A stretch of 24,880 nucleotides of DNA from Clostridiales bacterium UBA1763. GTDB lineage: Bacteria > Bacillota > Clostridia > Oscillospirales > Oscillospiraceae. The notes under the pieces were generated by a model. That model searched no databases. It was not told the DNA's origin and was given only the letters and a program-made list of their open reading frames with translations. The stretch spans positions 4,514-29,393 of the forward strand of contig DCHB01000076.1 of NCBI GenBank assembly GCA_002314685.1, read 5' to 3'. Numbering within the stretch: the first letter of the stretch is position 1; the number at the start of each line of letters is the position of its first letter. This document shows positions 6,756 through 14,938 of the stretch, piece after piece. The translations under genes and the position numbers were made by a program.

Positions 6756-8059
6756 GAACAAAAACACCTCAAATCATAATATCGTCCGTCGGCGTTGCCG
6801 CACTTGCAATAGCCTTTGCGCTGTGGTGCAGCGACTCAAATTACGGCGCTGAAGGTATGACTGCCGCCGTGGTGAGCGTTGTCTGCTTTGCGGCTGTGTG
6901 CCTTAAAACCGTACCCGTATGGCTTGACTCGTTTAACCGCCCCTCGGAGAGCGAAAATGCCGCGAAAAGCGGTGCGTGCCTTAAAATTTTCCTCGGCTTT
7001 CTCGCGTGGGATGCGTTTATTATCCTCGCCGTGTTCGTTTTTCGTGCTTACATGGGCAACACCGACTCCTTTGTGCAGTCGCTTGACTTTTGGAAATGCA
7101 CCGACAGTCAGCACTATCTCGCCATTGCCGAGGACTGGTATCTTTCAAGCGGCAGTATTGACAGACTTGTTCAGCTTGTGTTTCTGCCTGGATACCCGAT
7201 AATTGTGCGGCTGTTTTCTTATATAACGGGGGATAGCCTCACCGCGGGACTGCTCGTATCTGCACTGTGCTTTGCACTGTCGGGCTGTGTGCTGTATAGG
7301 CTCGTGCTGCTCGACGGGACACACCTTAAGGCTATGCGTGCGGTTAAGTATTTTGCAATCTGCCCCGCGGTGTTTTTCTTCGTCTGCCCCATGAGCGAAA
7401 GCCTGTTTGTGCTGTGCTGTTTAAGCTGTATTCTGCTCGTGAGAAGGGGAAAAGCTCTTGCGGGCTGTGCCGTCGGCGCCTATGCGGCGTTTACCCGTTC
7501 ACCCGGCATGGTACTGCTTGTGCCCGTCGTGCTTGAGCTTATTAGACATCGTGCGAAATGGACGGAATACCTCAAGACGCTTATTATTCCTCTCGGCTTT
7601 GCGGCGTATCTGTATGTAAACTATCTCGTCTCGGGTGATGCCTTCAAATTCATGCAGTATCAGCAGGAGCATTGGAATCAGAGCTTCGGCTGGTTTTTCA
7701 ACACCGCGGCATATCAGTGCGAAAATGCACTGTATAGCCTCGGGCAGGGCAGTGTGAATTTTTACGGGCTGTGGCTTCCGAATTTGCTCAGTCAGCTTTT
7801 AGCCCTGACGCTCATATTCTTCGCGGCGGGAAAGATGCGCCCGTCATACACCGCGTGCTTTATAGCATATTTTGCCGTGACAATGGGTGCAACATGGCTT
7901 TTAAGCGCACCGCGCTATCTCGCGGGGCTGTTTGTCATGCCGATTGCGATGTCGGCGGTCAGCTCGAAAAAATGTGCCGACACCGCGCTTACGACACTCA
8001 GCCTTGTGCTCGGTGTGGCATATCTTTCGTTTTTTGTGCTCAGATGGCAGGTTTGGTAG
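6752..8059 (+). CDS. PIG-V-like GT-C membrane glycosyltransferase (mannosyltransferase family)
   Basis: This 435-aa polytopic membrane protein has roughly ten hydrophobic helices. It resembles the PIG-V group of GT-C glycosyltransferases, which use lipid-linked sugars. Supporting motifs are WKCTDSQHYLAIA (114-126) after the first membrane spans, LVFLPGYP (142-149), PMSESLF (213-219), and FTRSPG (247-252). The D118/H121 loop motif is where GT-C enzymes usually place catalytic or substrate-binding residues. Translation is coupled to crcB through ATGA at 6752-6755, with no clear ribosome binding site of its own. The donor and acceptor are unknown; bacterial relatives are mostly uncharacterised and may modify cell-envelope lipids or proteins. 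There is no functional link to fluoride that I can see. Confidence 0.75.
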   Translation: MRTKTPQIIISSVGVAALAIAFALWCSDSNYGAEGMTAAVVSVVCFAAVCLKTVPVWLDSFNRPSESENAAKSGACLKIFLGFLAWDAFIILAVFVFRAYMGNTDSFVQSLDFWKCTDSQHYLAIAEDWYLSSGSIDRLVQLVFLPGYPIIVRLFSYITGDSLTAGLLVSALCFALSGCVLYRLVLLDGTHLKAMRAVKYFAICPAVFFFVCPMSESLFVLCCLSCILLVRRGKALAGCAVGAYAAFTRSPGMVLLVPVVLELIRHRAKWTEYLKTLIIPLGFAAYLYVNYLVSGDAFKFMQYQQEHWNQSFGWFFNTAAYQCENALYSLGQGSVNFYGLWLPNLLSQLLALTLIFFAAGKMRPSYTACFIAYFAVTMGATWLLSAPRYLAGLFVMPIAMSAVSSKKCADTALTTLSLVLGVAYLSFFVLRWQVW

Positions 8060-8091
8060 CAAAAAATGTTGAGAAAACCTAAAAATTTTAC

Positions 8092-8120
8092 TTGTAATGC
8101 TAAAAAAGCTGTGTTATAGT
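8092..8120 (+). promoter_or_regulatory. Promoter for secG
   Basis: TTGTAA (8092-8097) and TATAGT (8115-8120) are 17 bp apart, with TGT directly before the -10 as an extended element. GAAAGGA at 8146-8152 is the ribosome binding site. Confidence 0.7.
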
Positions 8121-8162
8121 AGTTAAGCTATTTAGTGTAATTATCGAAAGGATTGAATATAA

Positions 8163-8399
8163 ATGGGTACAGTTAAACTCGTTCTTACAATTTTACAGCT
8201 TCTGTCAGGTCTCGCAGTTACGGTAGTCGTTCTTATGCAGAGCGGCAAGAGCGCAGGTCTTTCGGGCGCAATCGCAGGCGGCGCAGAGACCTTCCTTTCC
8301 AAGGGCAAGGCAAAGACCCTCGATGCAAAGCTCGCAAAGTGGACAAAGTGGTTTGCACTTGCATTCGCACTTCTCACCCTCGCACTTAATCTTGTCTGA
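8163..8399 (+). CDS. secG: Preprotein translocase subunit SecG
   Basis: SecG is the small accessory subunit of the SecYEG channel and assists SecA-driven export. The 78-aa protein has two membrane helices (about 4-25 and 58-76) joined by the conserved loop VVLMQSGKSAGLSGAIAGG and the following AETFLSKGKAKT. Length and topology are typical. It has its own extended -10 promoter and a good ribosome binding site 10 bp upstream. It is followed by a hairpin terminator and then azlC; the common secG-rnr-smpB arrangement is not seen here. Confidence 0.95.
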   Translation: MGTVKLVLTILQLLSGLAVTVVVLMQSGKSAGLSGAIAGGAETFLSKGKAKTLDAKLAKWTKWFALAFALLTLALNLV

Positions 8400-8411
8400 T
8401 TTTTAACATGC

Positions 8412-8443
8412 ACGGCGCAGATAATACTGCGCCGTACTTTTTT
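8412..8443 (+). terminator. Terminator or attenuator between secG and azlC
   Basis: A perfect 9-bp GC-rich stem (8412-8420 with 8427-8435) closes an ATAATA loop, followed by AC and six T's. The azlC start is only 16 bp further on and no separate azlC promoter is evident, so azlCD may depend on readthrough. Confidence 0.75.
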
Positions 8444-8458
8444 ATTCGGAGAGGCTCT

Positions 8459-9157
8459 ATGGAGAAGAAAATAGACATAAAGAAAATGATTGCGGGCTTT
8501 AAGGCGGCATTTCCTTACACAATCCCCGTCTTTTTCGGCTGGATTTTCGTAGGCTTGACCTACGGCGTTTTGATGAGCAACATAGGATTTAGTCCGTGGT
8601 GGACAATGCTGTTTTCAGCTGTGGCATTCTGCGGCAGTATGCAGATTGCGGCTATACCCATGATGGTATCGGGCTTTGACCCCGCACAGATGCTGCTTGT
8701 CAGCTATCTTGTCAATTTCCGACACACCTTTTACGGCGTGCCGCTTCTGGAAAAGTACCGCGACGGCGGCATTTTTAAGCCCTTTATGATATACACACTC
8801 GCCGATGAGCAGTTTTCTCTGGCGGTCACGGCAAAGAAGCCCGACGATGTTGAAAGCAAGTATTTCTACTTTGGAATAAATGCGATCTGCTATTCCTATT
8901 GGATAATACTCAGCGGACTCGGCGGCGTGCTCGGCGGACTTTTAACCTTCGACTCAACGGGGCTTGATTTTGCGCTCAACGCAATGTTCATCGTGCTGTT
9001 TTTACAGCATTGGGAGGATAAGAAAAACAGACCTGCCTGCGTTATCGGCATAGCTGTCACTCTCACAAGTCTTATACTTTTCGGCTCAAGTATATTCCTC
9101 ATCCCTGCACTTCTGAGTATGCTTGCAATATTCTGGTTTGGGAGGGAAAAGCTATGA
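8459..9157 (+). CDS. azlC: AzlC family branched-chain amino acid exporter, large subunit
   Basis: AzlC, with AzlD, is known to export branched-chain amino acids and analogues such as 4-azaleucine. The 232-aa protein has several hydrophobic helices and family features including FPYTIPVFFGWIFVGLTYG near the N terminus, AFCGSMQIAAIPMM, and NFRHTFYGVPLLEKY with the conserved N-x-RH. I use the ATG at 8459, which has GGAGAG 5 bp upstream. An in-frame ATG at 8408 lies before the terminator hairpin and would add 17 residues translated from it. The gene overlaps azlD by 4 bp. Substrate assignment rests on the family only. Confidence 0.9.
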   Translation: MEKKIDIKKMIAGFKAAFPYTIPVFFGWIFVGLTYGVLMSNIGFSPWWTMLFSAVAFCGSMQIAAIPMMVSGFDPAQMLLVSYLVNFRHTFYGVPLLEKYRDGGIFKPFMIYTLADEQFSLAVTAKKPDDVESKYFYFGINAICYSYWIILSGLGGVLGGLLTFDSTGLDFALNAMFIVLFLQHWEDKKNRPACVIGIAVTLTSLILFGSSIFLIPALLSMLAIFWFGREKL

Positions 9158-9486
9158 TACTGACCGTACCGCAGACCTTAATAATAATCGGCGCAATTGC
9201 TCTCGGCACGCAGATTTCGCGTTGGCTGCCCTTCCTCGCCTTTTCGGGAAAGAAGGAGCTTCCGCCGTTTATAGTATTCCTCGGCAGAGTTCTGCCTCCC
9301 GCGCTTATGGGAATGATTTTGGTCTATTGCTTCAAGAGCACACCGATACTCACGGGAAATCACGGACTTCCCGAGCTTATTGCCTCGGCAGTCGTAATTC
9401 TCTCTTACCGCTGGAAGAAAAACTTCCTCATCTCCGTAGGCGGCGGCACCGCTGTTTATATGCTGCTCGTGCAATTAGTATTCTGA
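9154..9486 (+). CDS. azlD: AzlD family branched-chain amino acid exporter, small subunit
   Basis: This 110-aa membrane protein has about three to four hydrophobic helices and typical AzlD features: GTQISRWLPF near residue 18, FLGRVLPPALMGMILVY in the middle, and a C-terminal GGGTAVYMLL helix. It is the usual partner of AzlC. The start ATG overlaps the azlC stop as ATGA, with GGGAGGG shortly upstream. A terminator follows within 10 bp, closing this unit before glmS. Confidence 0.9.
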   Translation: MILTVPQTLIIIGAIALGTQISRWLPFLAFSGKKELPPFIVFLGRVLPPALMGMILVYCFKSTPILTGNHGLPELIASAVVILSYRWKKNFLISVGGGTAVYMLLVQLVF

Positions 9487-9492
9487 AAAATC

Positions 9493-9526
9493 AGAGGCTG
9501 ACAAGCGTTTGTCAGCCTCTATTTTG
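9493..9526 (+). terminator. Intrinsic terminator after azlD
   Basis: A perfect 12-bp stem (9493-9504 with 9509-9520) closes a GCGT loop and is followed by ATTTTG. Confidence 0.8.
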
Positions 9527-9555
9527 TTGCAATGTTCAAGCTTAAATGCTATAAT
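9527..9555 (+). promoter_or_regulatory. Strong promoter for glmS
   Basis: TTGCAA (9527-9532) and a perfect TATAAT (9550-9555) are 17 bp apart, with TGC directly before the -10 as an extended element. Transcription should start near 9562, leaving a leader of about 37 nt with GAAAGGAG at 9583-9590. Confidence 0.8.
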
Positions 9556-9598
9556 AAGCTGACACAGTAATAATCAAAATCCGAAAGGAGCTGTAATT

Positions 9599-11437
9599 AT
9601 GTGCGGAATAGTAGGCTTTGTTGGAAACGAGCAGGCGGCACCTATACTGCTTGACGGTCTTGCAAGACTCGAATACCGAGGCTATGACTCGGCGGGCATA
9701 GCGGTTGTATCACAAAACCGCGAGCTTCAGGTTAAAAAAGCAAAGGGACGCCTTCAGGTCCTCAGCGATATAATTCAGGGCGGAAAAAGCGTTGAGGGCA
9801 CCCTCGGCATAGGACACACTCGTTGGGCAACTCACGGTGAGCCTAACGATGTAAACGCGCACCCGCATTTAAGCGGCGACGGCAAAATTGCAGTAGTCCA
9901 CAACGGCATTATAGAAAACTATGTTGAGCTGAGAGATTTTCTCGTTTCTCAGGGCTATGAGTTCAAATCCGAGACCGATACCGAGGTCGTAACTCAGCTT
10001 CTTGCATATTATTATGCGGAGTGCGGAGATATTTTCGAGACCGTTTTTAAGGTAATTCGCCGCGTTGAGGGCGCTTATGCGCTCGGCATTATCTGTGCCG
10101 ACTGCCCCGACCGTTTTATAGCCGCACGCAAGGATGCACCACTGCTCATAGGTCACGGCGAGGGCTGTAATTTCATTGCCTCCGACGTTACCGCAATAAT
10201 CAAGCACACCCGCGATATTTCCTACATGGATGACGGCGAGGTTGCCGTGATAACCGCAGACGGCGTGCAGGTATATAACAGCATGGAGCAGCCCATTGAG
10301 AAGGAGCACAGCTACATTGACTGGGATGTTTCCGCGGCTGAAAAGGGCGGCTATGCTCACTTTATGCTCAAGGAGATTATGGAGCAGCCCGAGGCTATCC
10401 GCAAAACCGCCTTCAGCAGAATCAGAGACAACCGCATATTCTTTGAGGACCTCAAAATCGACGAGGCATACATTAAGAATATTGATAAGATATTCATAAT
10501 TGCCTGCGGCTCATCATATCATGTCGGTGTGGTCGGAAAGTATAACCTTGAGCGTATGCTCCGCAAGCCCGTCGAGGTGTGTCTTGCCTCGGAATTCAGA
10601 TACTCAAATCCTCTGGTCGATGAGAAAAGCCTCGTTATCGTTATAAGTCAGTCGGGCGAGACGCTTGACACAATGGCGGCACTGCGCGAGGCAAAGAGCC
10701 TCGGCGCACACATTCTGTCTATCGTGAATGTCGTGGGTAGCTCAATCGCAAGAGAGTCCGACGATGTGCTTTACACATGGGCGGGACCCGAGATTGCAGT
10801 TGCGACAACGAAGGCATACAGCACTCAGCTCGTACTGCTCAATATGCTCGGCCTGTATTTCGGCGATATTCTCGGTACGGTCAGTGCAAAAGAGTATTCC
10901 GAGATAATAGATGAGCTATTAAGACTGCCCGCAAAAATGGAGCAGATGCTCGAGAATACGGACGATATAAAATATTACGCCTCGGCATACTTCAACCACA
11001 GCTCGGTGTTCTTCATCGGACGCAACCTCGATTATGCGATGGGACTTGAGGGCTCTCTCAAGCTCAAGGAGATTTCCTACATCCATTCCGAGGCTTACGC
11101 TTCGGGCGAGCTCAAGCACGGCACGATTTCGCTTATTGAGGACGGCACTCTTGTGATTGCCCTCGGCACCTACGCGCCTTTGTTTGACAAGGCGATGAGC
11201 AACGTCGTCGAGGTGCAGGCAAGAGGCGCCGATGTGCTCGCACTTACAACAGACAGCCATGCCGCAGAGATGAGAAAAACCGTCGAAAACGTCATGACAG
11301 TACCTCAGTCACACACGATATTCCAGCCCTCTCTGGGTGTTGTGCCGCTTCAGCTTTTCGCATACTATGTTGCACTGATGCGCGGTTGCGATATTGATAA
11401 GCCCAGAAATCTTGCAAAGTCGGTGACAGTTGAGTAA
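9599..11437 (+). CDS. glmS: Glutamine-fructose-6-phosphate aminotransferase (isomerizing)
   Basis: GlmS converts fructose-6-phosphate and glutamine to glucosamine-6-phosphate and glutamate, the first step toward UDP-GlcNAc for peptidoglycan. The 612-aa length is normal. After Met removal the nucleophile is the N-terminal Cys of CGIVGFVG. The glutaminase domain shows EYRGYDSAGIAV, GHTRWATHGEPN and HNGIIENY. Two SIS sugar-isomerase domains follow, with CGSSYHVG and SQSGETLDTMAALREA in the first. The protein ends with the conserved DKPRNLAKSVTVE. It has a strong promoter and ribosome binding site but no glmS ribozyme upstream. murT begins at the next base after its stop codon. Confidence 0.97.
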   Translation: MCGIVGFVGNEQAAPILLDGLARLEYRGYDSAGIAVVSQNRELQVKKAKGRLQVLSDIIQGGKSVEGTLGIGHTRWATHGEPNDVNAHPHLSGDGKIAVVHNGIIENYVELRDFLVSQGYEFKSETDTEVVTQLLAYYYAECGDIFETVFKVIRRVEGAYALGIICADCPDRFIAARKDAPLLIGHGEGCNFIASDVTAIIKHTRDISYMDDGEVAVITADGVQVYNSMEQPIEKEHSYIDWDVSAAEKGGYAHFMLKEIMEQPEAIRKTAFSRIRDNRIFFEDLKIDEAYIKNIDKIFIIACGSSYHVGVVGKYNLERMLRKPVEVCLASEFRYSNPLVDEKSLVIVISQSGETLDTMAALREAKSLGAHILSIVNVVGSSIARESDDVLYTWAGPEIAVATTKAYSTQLVLLNMLGLYFGDILGTVSAKEYSEIIDELLRLPAKMEQMLENTDDIKYYASAYFNHSSVFFIGRNLDYAMGLEGSLKLKEISYIHSEAYASGELKHGTISLIEDGTLVIALGTYAPLFDKAMSNVVEVQARGADVLALTTDSHAAEMRKTVENVMTVPQSHTIFQPSLGVVPLQLFAYYVALMRGCDIDKPRNLAKSVTVE

Positions 11438-12781
11438 TTGAAAAGTTTACAAGCCTTTATTGCGTGCGTGGTCTGCAGGATCACGCACGGAATTTTAAGG
11501 CTTTTGAACAAAGGAGCAACGGCACTGCCGGGGAAAATCGCCTTAAGGCTATGCCCCGATGTGCTTGAAATTACAGCCCGCGGGGTGAGCACGCTCGCAA
11601 TCACGGGCACAAACGGAAAAACCACAAGTGCACGCATGGTGCACAAGGCACTCGAAAACGCGGGCGTTGACGCATTTACAAACCGTTCGGGTGCAAACCT
11701 CATGGGCGGCATTGCCTGCGAGTTTATAAAAAACACGGATATTTTTATGCGCCCGAGGAAAAAATGGGCGGTTATCGAGTGCGACGAGGCGGCGTCGAGG
11801 CTTGTTTTTGCCGCGATTAAGCCGCGGGCTGTGCTCGTAACAAACCTTTTTTGCGACCAGCTTGACCGCTACGGCAGTGTCAAAGCACCGCGGGACGCAA
11901 TAGTCAAGGGACTTTCGGCATCTCGGGATACAATACTGTGCCTTAACGCAGACAGTCAGCTTACAGCGTCAATATCGGAGCTTGTGCCGAATAAAGCCGT
12001 GTTTTTCGGACTGCAAGGCGGCGAAAAAACTATTGCCGAAAGCGGCGAGGACAGCCGATGCCTCAACTGCGGCGCAAAACTGCACTATGACTATGTGACC
12101 TACGCAAACCTCGGCGCGTATCACTGCCGGCGGTGCGGGGCAGGGCGGCATACTCCCGAGGTGACGGCAGGCGGCATTCTGCCCGACGGGACATTTATCC
12201 TCAGCCGCGGCAGAGAAAAAGAGCTGTGCACGCCCGCACTAAAGGGCTTGTATAATGTCTATAACGCCGCAGGTGCGGCGGCACTCGTGACGGCGGCGGG
12301 CTTTGAGCTGTGCTGTGCCGTGCGTGCCGCAGAGAGCTTTGAATGCGGCTTCGGCAGAATGGAGCGTTTTTCACTCGGCAAGGTCGGCGCGAGCATGATA
12401 CTTATTAAAAATGCCGCCGCGGCAGACCAGACGCTTGACTATATAAGCTCTGTCAAGGGCGGTAAAAGTCTCGTTTTTGCCATAAACAACCGCCCCGCCG
12501 ACGGCACCGACCTTTCGTGGCTTGACAGCACGGATTTTTCGAGGCTGACCAGAATGCCGGGCCTAATAAGAGTGTATGTTTGCGGAGACGCGAGGCGGCA
12601 GACGGCGGAGCGACTGAGCCGCGAGAACATAAAATTTACCGCAGTTGAGGACTACGGTGAGCTTATAAATACACTGTCAGAGCATGACACTTATATCTAT
12701 ATCCTGCCGAGCTACACGGCGATGCTCGAATTAAGACAGCTTCTTGTACGCCGCCTCGGCGGCAAAAATTTCTGGGAATAA
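11438..12781 (+). CDS. murT: MurT-type Mur ligase (lipid II isoglutaminyl synthase subunit)
   Basis: MurT, working with the glutaminase GatD, amidates the D-Glu of lipid II to D-isoglutamine. The 447-aa protein has the MurT layout: an N-terminal LLNKGATALPGKIAL segment (22-36), the P-loop ITGTNGKTTSAR (55-66), VTNLFCDQLDRYG (134-146), a zinc-ribbon-like cysteine set (C208, C211, C230, C233), and a C-terminal DUF1727 region (about 318-445) beginning LIKNAAAADQTLDY. DGTDLSWL (355-362) matches the DGxDxSW motif near the catalytic aspartate. The start is a TTG directly after the glmS stop with only a weak ribosome binding site; homology upstream of the first internal ATG supports it. The usual gatD neighbour is missing. 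Confidence 0.88.
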   Translation: MKSLQAFIACVVCRITHGILRLLNKGATALPGKIALRLCPDVLEITARGVSTLAITGTNGKTTSARMVHKALENAGVDAFTNRSGANLMGGIACEFIKNTDIFMRPRKKWAVIECDEAASRLVFAAIKPRAVLVTNLFCDQLDRYGSVKAPRDAIVKGLSASRDTILCLNADSQLTASISELVPNKAVFFGLQGGEKTIAESGEDSRCLNCGAKLHYDYVTYANLGAYHCRRCGAGRHTPEVTAGGILPDGTFILSRGREKELCTPALKGLYNVYNAAGAAALVTAAGFELCCAVRAAESFECGFGRMERFSLGKVGASMILIKNAAAADQTLDYISSVKGGKSLVFAINNRPADGTDLSWLDSTDFSRLTRMPGLIRVYVCGDARRQTAERLSRENIKFTAVEDYGELINTLSEHDTYIYILPSYTAMLELRQLLVRRLGGKNFWE

Positions 12782-12796
12782 TACAGGGTGATACGA

Positions 12797-14062
12797 ATGA
12801 TAAGATTTTATAACGGCAGAGTAATGAGCTTTCAAAACGGCGTTGAGATATCTGACAGCGAGGTATGGACAGACGGCGCATTGATAAGCTATGTCGGCGC
12901 GAAAAGGGACGATATGCCGCAGTTTGAGCGTGAAATAGACCTCAACGGCGACCTGCTTATCCCCGGCTTTAAGAATGCGCACACCCATTCGGCGATGACG
13001 GCTTTGCGCTCAATGGCGGACGATATGCCCCTTGACCGCTGGCTGTTTGAGCAGATTTTGCCACGCGAGGCAAAGCTCACCGATGACATGGTGTATGTGC
13101 TTACAAAGCTTGCGATTATGGAATATCTGTCAAGCGGTATTACCTCCTGCTTTGATATGTATTTCCACAACGAGGCGTATGTCAAGGCTATTATAGACTC
13201 GGGCTTCCGCACCGTAATCTGCTCGTCGATGAACAATTACGACAAGGATTACACGGCAATCGAGGGTGAGTATCTGCGCTACAACAGCTGTAATGAGCGC
13301 GTGTCGTATATGCTCGGCATACACGCGGAATACACGACCTGCATTGAGCGCATGGAATACATGGCGGGGCTTATCGAAAAATATAAAAGCCCCATGTTTG
13401 CCCACTCCTCCGAGACTAAATCCGAGGTGCTCGGCTGTATTGAGCGTCACGGCGTTACGCCGACTGTGCTGTTTGATAAGCTCGGTATGTATAACTACGG
13501 CGGCGGCGGCATACACTGTGTTCACATGAGCGACGAGGATATTGAGATTTTCAAGCGCCGCAAGCTGTGGGCAGTGCTCAATCCCGCGTCTAATCTCAAG
13601 CTTGCGAGCGGAATTGCCCCCGTTGAGCGCTTCATAAAAGAGGGCATAGGTCTTGCAATCGGCACGGACGGCGCGGCATCGAACAACGCACTCGATATGT
13701 TCAGAGAGATGTATCTCGTGACGGCGCTTGCAAAGTACAGAGAAAGCGATGCCTCCGCCTGCGATGCGGATAAGGTACTCCAAATGGCTTGCGTCGGCGG
13801 CGCGAGGGCTATGGGACTTAATGACTGCGACTGCATTGCCGCGGGCAAAAAGGCAGACCTTACCGTAATAAATCTCAGCCGTCCGAATATGCGCCCGCTT
13901 AATAATATAAGCAAAAATATAGTCTATGCGGGCTCAAAGGAAAATGTGCGCCTTACAATGGTAAACGGCGCAGTGCTGTACGAAAACGGCGAATTTTTCA
14001 TAGGAGAGGACGCGGCAAAGCTCTACGCCGAGGCAGATAAGATAGCGGAAACGATAAGATGA
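12797..14062 (+). CDS. mtaD: Amidohydrolase, S-adenosylhomocysteine/5'-methylthioadenosine deaminase-like
   Basis: Members of this family deaminate the adenine ring of SAH, MTA or adenosine to the inosine form. The 421-aa metal-dependent amidohydrolase shows the H-x-H metal site NAHTHSAM (H62, H64), the family stretch RSMADDMPLDRWL, AHSSET (H203, with E206 as acid/base), HCVHMSDED (H240), and IGTDGAASNN with D291. Spacing agrees with TM0936-type SAH/MTA deaminases. I prefer the ATG at 12797 because AGGGTGA (12785-12791) is well placed; a GTG at 12788 is inside that site. The gene lies 15 bp after murT and overlaps the PHP gene by 4 bp. Related cytosine or guanine deaminases are less likely; exact substrate is unproven. 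Confidence 0.82.
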   Translation: MIRFYNGRVMSFQNGVEISDSEVWTDGALISYVGAKRDDMPQFEREIDLNGDLLIPGFKNAHTHSAMTALRSMADDMPLDRWLFEQILPREAKLTDDMVYVLTKLAIMEYLSSGITSCFDMYFHNEAYVKAIIDSGFRTVICSSMNNYDKDYTAIEGEYLRYNSCNERVSYMLGIHAEYTTCIERMEYMAGLIEKYKSPMFAHSSETKSEVLGCIERHGVTPTVLFDKLGMYNYGGGGIHCVHMSDEDIEIFKRRKLWAVLNPASNLKLASGIAPVERFIKEGIGLAIGTDGAASNNALDMFREMYLVTALAKYRESDASACDADKVLQMACVGGARAMGLNDCDCIAAGKKADLTVINLSRPNMRPLNNISKNIVYAGSKENVRLTMVNGAVLYENGEFFIGEDAAKLYAEADKIAETIR

Positions 14063-14901
14063 GAGAGATAGACCTGCACATACACACAAATATTTCCGAC
14101 GGTTCTGCAAGTCCCGAGGAGGCGGTGCAATATGCCGCACGGCTCGGGCTGAAAGCAATCGCAATTACAGACCACGACACGGTAAACGGTGCCGCCCGCG
14201 CAATTATGGCGGGGCACGACTGCGGCGTTGAGGTTGTGACGGGGCTTGAGCTCGGCTGTGGCTGGTACGGCAGAGAGGTGCACATGCTCGCCTATGACAT
14301 TAAGCCCGAGGAGGAAAGCTTACGCCGCACGCTTGAGGATATTGTCGAGGACAGAGATGCCCGCAACGAAAAAATGGCGGCAGTTATGACCGCCGACGGG
14401 CTTGTAATCGACCTTGACGAGCTTAAAAAAGAGCATCCCGACTCAATAATCGGCAGACCGCATTTTGCTCTGTGCCTTGTCAGGGCTGGATTTGCCGAGA
14501 ATGTTCAGGATGCCTTCAGGCGCTATCTTGACCCGGGCGGGAAATACTATATCCGCAGAAAATTTTTGACGGTTGAAAAGGCGGCGGAGCTCATAAGAGG
14601 CGCGGGCGGCAAGGCGGTGCTTGCGCACCCAATGCAGTACAAGCTATCCGACGAGGGCATGACCGAGCTTTTGGAGAGGGCACGCGATGCGGGCGTTTCG
14701 GGTATGGAGTGCTACTACTCGGGCTATACACCCGAAATGAGCGCAGAGCTTTTGAAGCTTGCCGATAAATACGGCTTTTGCCCGACGGCGGGCAGTGACT
14801 GGCACGGACTGCACAAGCCGCATATTGAAATGGGAAGCGGCATAAACGGCGAGCTTTCCGCCCCGTACAGCCTGCTTGAAAATTTAAGAGCACATAAATA
14901 A
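14059..14901 (+). CDS. PHP-domain metallophosphoesterase (YciV/TrpH-like)
   Basis: The 280-aa protein belongs to the PHP phosphoesterase family. Metal ligands are clear: DLHIHTNISDG (H7, H9, D14), ITDHDT (H39), E64, H75, GRPHFA (H135), LAHP (H190) and GSDWHG (D247, H249). Characterised relatives include a 3',5'-nucleoside bisphosphate phosphatase and the 5'-3' exonuclease RNase AM (YciV), both acting on nucleotide or RNA 5' ends. The ATG overlaps the deaminase stop as ATGA, so the two proteins are made together. A long bidirectional terminator follows. Family call is firm; I infer only that the substrate is a nucleotide phosphate. Confidence 0.88.
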   Translation: MREIDLHIHTNISDGSASPEEAVQYAARLGLKAIAITDHDTVNGAARAIMAGHDCGVEVVTGLELGCGWYGREVHMLAYDIKPEEESLRRTLEDIVEDRDARNEKMAAVMTADGLVIDLDELKKEHPDSIIGRPHFALCLVRAGFAENVQDAFRRYLDPGGKYYIRRKFLTVEKAAELIRGAGGKAVLAHPMQYKLSDEGMTELLERARDAGVSGMECYYSGYTPEMSAELLKLADKYGFCPTAGSDWHGLHKPHIEMGSGINGELSAPYSLLENLRAHK

Positions 14902-14936
14902 AAAACCTTGAAGACACAAAGTCTTCAAGGTTTTTT
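14900..14936. terminator. Bidirectional terminator between convergent genes
   Basis: A perfect 16-bp stem (14900-14915 with 14921-14936) closes an ACAAA loop, with A6 at the start and T6 at the end. It serves the rightward PHP gene and, on the other strand, the leftward E2-like gene that ends at 14939. Confidence 0.9.
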
Positions 14937-14938
14937 AT

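Noticed and set aside
8408..8458. Longer azlC start at the ATG at 8408
   Set aside because: It would translate through the terminator hairpin, has no ribosome binding site and adds residues unlike the family; the ATG at 8459 has GGAGAG in front.
9521..9598. glmS ribozyme upstream of glmS
   Set aside because: The space between terminator and start codon is too short for the known ribozyme fold.
13130..13783. A 217-codon leftward frame inside the deaminase gene
   Set aside because: It is antisense to a well-supported amidohydrolase with intact metal ligands and shows no family features.
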